This document shows positions 45,164-49,094 of a stretch of DNA of 49,094 nucleotides, one piece after another (position 1 is the first letter of the stretch; every line of letters starts with the position of its first letter). The stretch covers positions 1 to 49,094 of the forward strand of contig JAEXBN010000022.1 of NCBI GenBank assembly GCA_023394045.1. The letters run 5' to 3'. The notes under the pieces are model-generated. The model had not been told where the DNA came from and ran no database searches. It was given only the letters and a program-made list of their open reading frames with translations. Source of the stretch: Bacillota bacterium. GTDB lineage: Bacteria; Bacillota; Clostridia; Tissierellales; Peptoniphilaceae. Made by a program: the position numbers and the translations under genes.

Positions 45164-45610
45164 TCAATGATTTGAGTCCTCCGCTCCTTCGACAATAAAC
45201 GTTCGTCCCGTCCTCATAAAGGTGGCAGAAGCATTTCCAATCAGCTTCTCCCCAATATGCAAAACTCCCTGGGTCACGATCACATTTTTTCCTGATTTTA
45301 CGATCCATGCATCGCAAACCACATGATCTCCCAGATGCGCAGCGGAAAGAAAATGATAGTTCATGTCGACCGTGGCAATGGTCTCATTAAACGCAATGAG
45401 CGTCGAAGCCATCGCCGCATCCACCATCGTCATGAGCAAGCCGCCCTGCGCGGTTCCCTGAGGATTCAGATGATCCTTCGTTACATCCACGGAGAGCTGC
45501 GCCTTGCCTTCCTCTGCCGCATCAATCTGAATTCCTGCCATTCTCATAAAATGATTATTTTCTCGGCGCAATTGCAACAATTGATCAAAAAGTTCCTGTG
45601 AAATGTTCAC
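45164..45610 (-). CDS. PaaI-type hotdog-fold thioesterase
   Basis: 148 aa starting at a GTG (45610) with AGGAGGGAG upstream. The hotdog core motif NPQGTAQGGLLMTMVDAAM (HGG-like, with Gln for His) and the later TVDMNYHFLSAAHLGDHV and NASATFMRTGRTF match the PaaI/YbgC-like acyl-CoA thioesterases. In many family members a His precedes GG; here it is Gln, so activity could be altered. The acyl substrate is unknown. Lies 97 nt downstream of nhaC. Confidence 0.85.
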   Translation of the reverse strand: MNISQELFDQLLQLRRENNHFMRMAGIQIDAAEEGKAQLSVDVTKDHLNPQGTAQGGLLMTMVDAAMASTLIAFNETIATVDMNYHFLSAAHLGDHVVCDAWIVKSGKNVIVTQGVLHIGEKLIGNASATFMRTGRTFIVEGAEDSNH

Positions 45611-45707
45611 AAATTCTCCCTCCTGAGCATGAGATGAATCAAAAGCTCTCATCCTGGAACGTTCCTCCCCATGACTCAGCAAGCCATGATATCCATTCCG
45701 GACTCGT

Positions 45708-47027
45708 TCAGCGATTCTTTCCCACTGTATTTACCCCGGAAGACAAATTCCCCTTCCCCAAGCTGCGCCACAAAGGAATAAAAAAGAGATAAACGGCGCC
45801 CAGTATGCTGTAAAGCGGCGCACCCGTCGAGGCGAGCGGAACCGCTGCAGCAATGGACCAGGGAATACATGCCGGGATGAGCACCGCGCTATCTTCCAGA
45901 TTGATCGCCCGCTGCTCCGCATCCGCTTCCAGATGCCTCGTGAGCTGATCCACCAACATAATCGCCAGCGTCTGATTGCAGGCGATCGCGGAAATCGGAA
46001 AGGAGACCGCCAGCATCGTCCGATAAGTACCAATCCGCGCTCCCAGGCGATCGATTCCCTTCGTCATAAAATTTAATAATCCTGTCTCCCTAAAAATGCC
46101 GGAATAGCAAGAAGATAAAAACACGATGGCGATCACTCGTAAAACGGACAGGAGACCGCCGCCATCGATGATCGGTGCCAGCGCTGAAACCGCCGTATGA
46201 TAACCCAACAGTGCGCTTCGTACTAAATCCGCTGCGGACTGATGTTGAACAAAAAGGGCAATCGGAAGGGAAAAGAGAATGCTCACGCCCATCACTTGCT
46301 TCACGCCCAGATGAAAGAGCGCAAGCAGGGGCACCGCCAGAGCAGGAATCAAGCAGACCGGATGCAAATGAAATCCCTGAGCAAACAGGTCTTCCACGGG
46401 CATCATCGGCGCACGGACTCCAGCCGAAACGCCAACCCAAAGATAGACGGCGCATGCCGCGAAAAAAGGAACGATCGCCACCTGAAACATATGCCGGATG
46501 TTGCGGTAAAGATCCGTTTGTGTCAGCGTGGAAACGAGAAGAGCGCTGGTGGACACCGGAGAACACCGATCGCCAAAATAAATGCCTGAAAGCATGGCTC
46601 CGCCGACCCAAAACAGGGGCATGCCCATCGACTGCGCCATACTGAGACAAATGGCCCCCATGGTGGCGGCAGTTCCGATGGATGTCCCCATCAAAAAGGA
46701 AACTCCCGCATTCAGAAGAAACGTCAGAAGGACAAAAATTTCCGGTCGGATCATCCGGGATGCGTAGGTGATCACGGTAGGAATACACCCAGAAGCACGC
46801 CACATGGCAGTCAAAACGCCGATCAGCAGAAACGTGAGCAAAATCTGGCGGGCGGCCGCCACCCCCGATGCACTCATCTTAAGGAGCTCGTCCCATCCAA
46901 AGCCCCGCTTCCGGCCATAAACCCAGAAGATCGCCAAGCCCGCCAAAAGCGCCAGGACAATCGGGATGCCGAGCGCAAGGCAGGTCACTAAAACCGCGCA
47001 AAATAATCCAAAGGTAAAAAGCTCCAT
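45708..47027 (-). CDS. nhaC: NhaC-family Na+/H+ antiporter
   Basis: 439 aa from the second of two ATGs (47027). About 11-12 membrane helices. Family hallmarks: FLLIGVLTAMWRASGCIPTV, GVSFLMGTSIGTAATMGA, and AMLSGIYFGDRCSPVSTSAL, which holds the conserved DRCSP. A second-half pair, ACNQTLAIMLVDQL, is also typical. Some relatives exchange malate-lactate or amino-acid pairs, so the exact ion traffic is not certain. Its ribosome-binding site overlaps the TAG of a leftover 3' end of rlmD (47039-47062), which suggests nhaC once followed rlmD directly. Confidence 0.92.
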   Translation of the reverse strand: MELFTFGLFCAVLVTCLALGIPIVLALLAGLAIFWVYGRKRGFGWDELLKMSASGVAAARQILLTFLLIGVLTAMWRASGCIPTVITYASRMIRPEIFVLLTFLLNAGVSFLMGTSIGTAATMGAICLSMAQSMGMPLFWVGGAMLSGIYFGDRCSPVSTSALLVSTLTQTDLYRNIRHMFQVAIVPFFAACAVYLWVGVSAGVRAPMMPVEDLFAQGFHLHPVCLIPALAVPLLALFHLGVKQVMGVSILFSLPIALFVQHQSAADLVRSALLGYHTAVSALAPIIDGGGLLSVLRVIAIVFLSSCYSGIFRETGLLNFMTKGIDRLGARIGTYRTMLAVSFPISAIACNQTLAIMLVDQLTRHLEADAEQRAINLEDSAVLIPACIPWSIAAAVPLASTGAPLYSILGAVYLFFIPLWRSLGKGNLSSGVNTVGKNR

Positions 47028-47038
47028 CATTCTCCTAT

Positions 47039-47062
47039 CGTTGTAACAAGACGACCGCTTCC
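47039..47062. repeat. 24-bp direct repeat, distal copy (leftover rlmD 3' end)
   Basis: Exact copy of 47932-47955. Read on the minus strand it encodes EAVVLLQR followed by TAG, i.e. the end of an rlmD gene, and the TAG runs into the nhaC ribosome-binding site (TAGGAG). Bases outside the 24 bp do not match between the copies. Confidence 0.9.
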
Positions 47063-47125
47063 TTCTGGATTGAGCCGGCCACAAAGTTACGGATCAACTT
47101 GTCGAGGATCTAAAATGATGCCCGC

Positions 47126-47503
47126 TTAAAGACAATGCCTGTCAATCCAACTGCGAAGCGTTGCTTCATCTATTTTTCCTGCCGCCACATCTAAAATGAT
47201 TGCAACGAGATCCTCATCGGTGTAGCTCAGCTCCACACCGTTTAAGGCAAGAAAAACCAGCATGGCATGCGTGCCAATCCGCTTATTTCCGTCGATGAAT
47301 GGGTGATTATTTATCAAACCGAACGCCAGACGAGCGGCTTTATGAATCAGCGTAGGATATAACTCTTCGTTTCCAAAGGTCTGCAGTGGTGTCATGAGAG
47401 CGGAATCGAGCAGCCCTTCGTCACGAACCCCCTCTGCGCCGCCTGATGTTTCGATCAACGTATGGTGCAACAAAAGAATCTGCCGTTTGCTTGGATATTT
47501 CAT
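47126..47503 (-). CDS. doc: Doc/Fic-type toxin
   Basis: 125-aa Fic-fold toxin of a type II toxin-antitoxin pair. The active-site loop reads NHPFIDGNKRIGTHAML: the NKR form is the Doc signature (canonical AMP-transferring Fic has GNGR). Doc of phage P1 phosphorylates elongation factor Tu and stops translation; the same is inferred here. The start overlaps the phd stop by 4 nt. The cassette is visibly more A+T-rich than its neighbours. Confidence 0.93.
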   Translation of the reverse strand: MKYPSKRQILLLHHTLIETSGGAEGVRDEGLLDSALMTPLQTFGNEELYPTLIHKAARLAFGLINNHPFIDGNKRIGTHAMLVFLALNGVELSYTDEDLVAIILDVAAGKIDEATLRSWIDRHCL

Positions 47504-47742
47504 TTCGCAAGTTCTTCATATATTCGCGCATTTTTGGCAATGAGCGTACGTGAAACAGCGGCAAGTTCAGCGTCATCAGGCTCCTCCATCTCTTCTGCTT
47601 GCGCAAATTCAGTAATGATATAGCGCGGGCGATTGTTTTTCAAAATGACAGCCGATCCAAACTCATCGACTAATCTTGCCACTTTAGAAAAATTTTGATT
47701 TGCCTCTGAAATTGGCACCAGAGTTTTTGTATTAATATTCAT
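47500..47742 (-). CDS. phd: Phd/YefM-type antitoxin
   Basis: 80-aa antitoxin from the ATG at 47742 (AGGAGG 6 nt upstream). N-terminal Phd/YefM DNA-binding fold: TKTLVPISEANQNFSKVARL and SAVILKNNRPRYIITEF. The acidic C-terminal helix (EEMEEPDDAELAAVS) would wrap and block Doc. Antitoxins of this family repress their own operon; an inverted repeat lies upstream at 47781-47800. Confidence 0.92.
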   Translation of the reverse strand: MNINTKTLVPISEANQNFSKVARLVDEFGSAVILKNNRPRYIITEFAQAEEMEEPDDAELAAVSRTLIAKNARIYEELAK

Positions 47743-47780
47743 GGTATTCCTCCTGTTACAAACATAATATACCATAAATA

Positions 47781-47800
47781 TTAGGACGTATAAAGCCTAA
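47781..47800. promoter_or_regulatory. Inverted repeat upstream of phd-doc (candidate operator)
   Basis: TTAGG / CCTAA separated by 10 A+T-rich bases, about 40 nt before the phd start, next to a possible -10 (TATTAT, 47764-47769 minus). Candidate binding site for Phd or Phd-Doc; short arms, so tentative. Confidence 0.4.
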
Positions 47801-47900
47801 TCAGCGAACAGGCCATCGTATCATAGCCAACAAAGTCAAAGGCGCTACCATGAAATCTGTGCGTTCTATCCTTCTTCTCTTGACCGTAGAAGACACCCAT
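47781..47900 (-). CDS. Possible 39-aa leftover or small gene in the cassette
   Basis: An uninterrupted frame between rlmD and phd beginning MGVFYGQEKKDRTHRF and ending at a TAA inside the inverted repeat. It reads like natural protein sequence (GSAFDFVGYDTMACS) but has only a weak ribosome-binding site and matches nothing I recognise. Could be the end of a gene carried with phd-doc. The remainder of the 182-nt gap shows nothing else. Confidence 0.25.
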   Translation of the reverse strand: MGVFYGQEKKDRTHRFHGSAFDFVGYDTMACSLIRLYTS

Positions 47901-47924
47901 CTCGACTCGCTTTTTCTCGTAGGG

Positions 47925-49094
47925 TTACATGCGTTGTAACAAGACGACCGCTTCCGTATGTCCCGAAAAGGGAAACATCGAAACCACGTCCATCGACTTC
48001 AAATGAAATCCTCCCTGCTGAAAGTCCCTCACATCGCGGGCCAGCGTCGCCGGATTACAGGAAATATAGACGAGCTGCCGGATTTGTGAGACGTTGATCA
48101 CCCGTCGAACCACCTCATCCAGTCCATTACGGGGAGGATCCACTAGAGCGCAATGGGCGTTGAGATCCTCATCCGAGGCGAGCGCTTCAATCACGTCTTC
48201 AACGCGTGCCGCACGGAAACAAACGGAAGATACATCATTTTTAGCCGCATTTGCTTCGGCATCCCGTACCGCATCCTCCACCAGTTCCACACCGATGACC
48301 CGTGAAAAGAACTCAGAGGCCAAGAGACTGGTGGTTCCGATGCCGCAATATAAATCCAAAAGCGTTTCTCCTGGTTCTGGAGAAAAAAGCGAAAGGGCTC
48401 TTCGATACAACTCAGGAGTGACAAACCGGTTGACCTGGAAAAAGGAAGCGGGCGAAACATCCAGGGCAACGCTGCCGATCTTTATCGGCAACGTTTTGGT
48501 TTCTGTCGCAAAGGAGAACGGAGGATGCAAGGAAATATCTCCGGGTCTTTTGTTGGCGCACTGTGCCAACACATGAAAATGCAGGAACTCCAGCGCTGAA
48601 AAAAGAGACTGCCGCTCGGCTTCACGGATCGGATCGGTGACCAAAAGCGCCTCAATGCTGTCCTCTTCGTTCGCGCGCAGAAGAACCATCCGGACGTGGC
48701 GGAGGGATACAGCAAATTCTGGATGCGACGGGGCAAACTCGTTCCATGCCCTGATTTTCGCACGGATGGCCGGATGCGCCACCAGACAGGTCCGGATGGG
48801 AAACACCGCATGCGATCCCCGTCGGGTATAGCCGAGGCGTCCGTCTGAAGTCAGACGCAAATTGACTTTGTTCCGATAGCCCTCTGAAGGGGAGTCGACA
48901 AAACGCACTGGCTCCAACCGATCCGGCGAAATGCCGCCAATGCGGATCAGCGCCTGTTTGACCGTGCGAATGCGCCACTCCCGCGTCGCCTGCCCGCGGT
49001 AGCACATCAACGGGCAGCCATCGCAGACCAGCAGGTGGGGGCAAACGGGAGGGACGCGATCCGGAGAATCCACCATCCGAACGCCCAGCGCTGC
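47925..49094 (-). CDS. rlmD: 23S rRNA (uracil-C5)-methyltransferase, RlmD/RumA family (5' end may lie outside)
   Basis: SAM-dependent enzyme making m5U in 23S rRNA. An ATG at 49076 gives 383 aa, but the frame stays open to the window edge and an N-terminal TRAM domain (about 60 residues) would lie beyond it. Iron-sulfur Cys cluster CPHLLVCDGCPLMC, SAM motif LLDLYCGIGTTSLLA, VDPPRNGLD, and catalytic Cys in VYISCNPATLARD. RlmD and RlmCD cannot be told apart. The last codons (EAVVLLQRM) contain the 24-bp repeat 47932-47955; the leftover distal copy ends QR-stop. Confidence 0.92.
   Translation of the reverse strand, partial: AALGVRMVDSPDRVPPVCPHLLVCDGCPLMCYRGQATREWRIRTVKQALIRIGGISPDRLEPVRFVDSPSEGYRNKVNLRLTSDGRLGYTRRGSHAVFPIRTCLVAHPAIRAKIRAWNEFAPSHPEFAVSLRHVRMVLLRANEEDSIEALLVTDPIREAERQSLFSALEFLHFHVLAQCANKRPGDISLHPPFSFATETKTLPIKIGSVALDVSPASFFQVNRFVTPELYRRALSLFSPEPGETLLDLYCGIGTTSLLASEFFSRVIGVELVEDAVRDAEANAAKNDVSSVCFRAARVEDVIEALASDEDLNAHCALVDPPRNGLDEVVRRVINVSQIRQLVYISCNPATLARDVRDFQQGGFHLKSMDVVSMFPFSGHTEAVVLLQRM
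47932..47955. repeat. 24-bp direct repeat, proximal copy (end of rlmD)
   Basis: CGTTGTAACAAGACGACCGC plus TTCC, identical to 47039-47062. With that copy it brackets about 870 bp holding doc, phd and the gap. This copy forms the present 3' end of rlmD, followed by ATG TAA instead of TAG. Confidence 0.9.

Noticed and set aside
45049..45195. A 49-residue N-terminal extension of the HIT protein
   Set aside because: Not conserved, overlaps the thioesterase gene, and a well-spaced AAGGAG precedes the ATG at 45048.

Overview
The window is chromosomal DNA of moderate G+C from a low-G+C-lineage Gram-positive bacterium (Bacillota), most likely a non-spore-forming clostridial-type anaerobe. The main evidence is the block from rpsU to nif3 (about 26.6-42.3 kb). 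It keeps the Bacillus/Clostridium order rpsU-nfeD-floA-phoH-ybeY-era-recO-glyQ-glyS-dgt-dnaG-rpoD-trmK-nif3. It lacks the sporulation genes yqfC/yqfD, and also yqeY, pgpH, dgkA and cdd, that often interrupt this block. The RNase P RNA is of the ancestral A type. The genus cannot be fixed from the sequence alone.

Layout, left to right. 1-3.5 kb: the 3' part of a galactose-type ABC importer operon (mglB-mglA-mglC, minus strand), with a strong promoter overlapped by a cre/LacI-type operator. 3.6-11.2 kb: rpoB-rpoC as a self-contained unit with its own promoter and terminator, not attached to rplJ-rplL. 11.3-16.5 kb: ileS (long IleRS2 type with a GxHH signature), an HI0933-type flavoprotein and nth. 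16.6-20.3 kb: rodA facing comEC. 20.3-22.5 kb: a degenerate AlaX-like protein, a small membrane protein and a Tim44-like/zinc-ribbon membrane protein. 22.5-25.1 kb: rplM-rpsI with a structured leader, rpiB, rnpB and an HD-domain protein. 25.3-26.5 kb: gltS.

26.6-42.3 kb is the macromolecular-synthesis block, compacted by 4-bp stop/start overlaps. It holds two surprises: YbeY and Era are one fused polypeptide, and rpoD carries a 1-nt frameshift in sigma region 4.2, although its original stop codon still overlaps the trmK start. 42.4-44.5 kb: a MurT/GatD-like pair in which the glutaminase-like subunit has lost both its catalytic Cys and His. 44.6-49.1 kb: HIT protein, thioesterase, NhaC antiporter, a phd-doc toxin-antitoxin cassette and rlmD. 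The cassette lies between two exact 24-bp copies of the rlmD 3' end, as if it had inserted there and rebuilt the gene end.

No rRNA, tRNA, CRISPR array, transposase or prophage gene was seen. The strongest leads for new biology are the MurT/pseudo-GatD pair, the YbeY-Era fusion, the AlaX-like protein without its metal site, and the phd-doc cassette with its rlmD-derived repeats.
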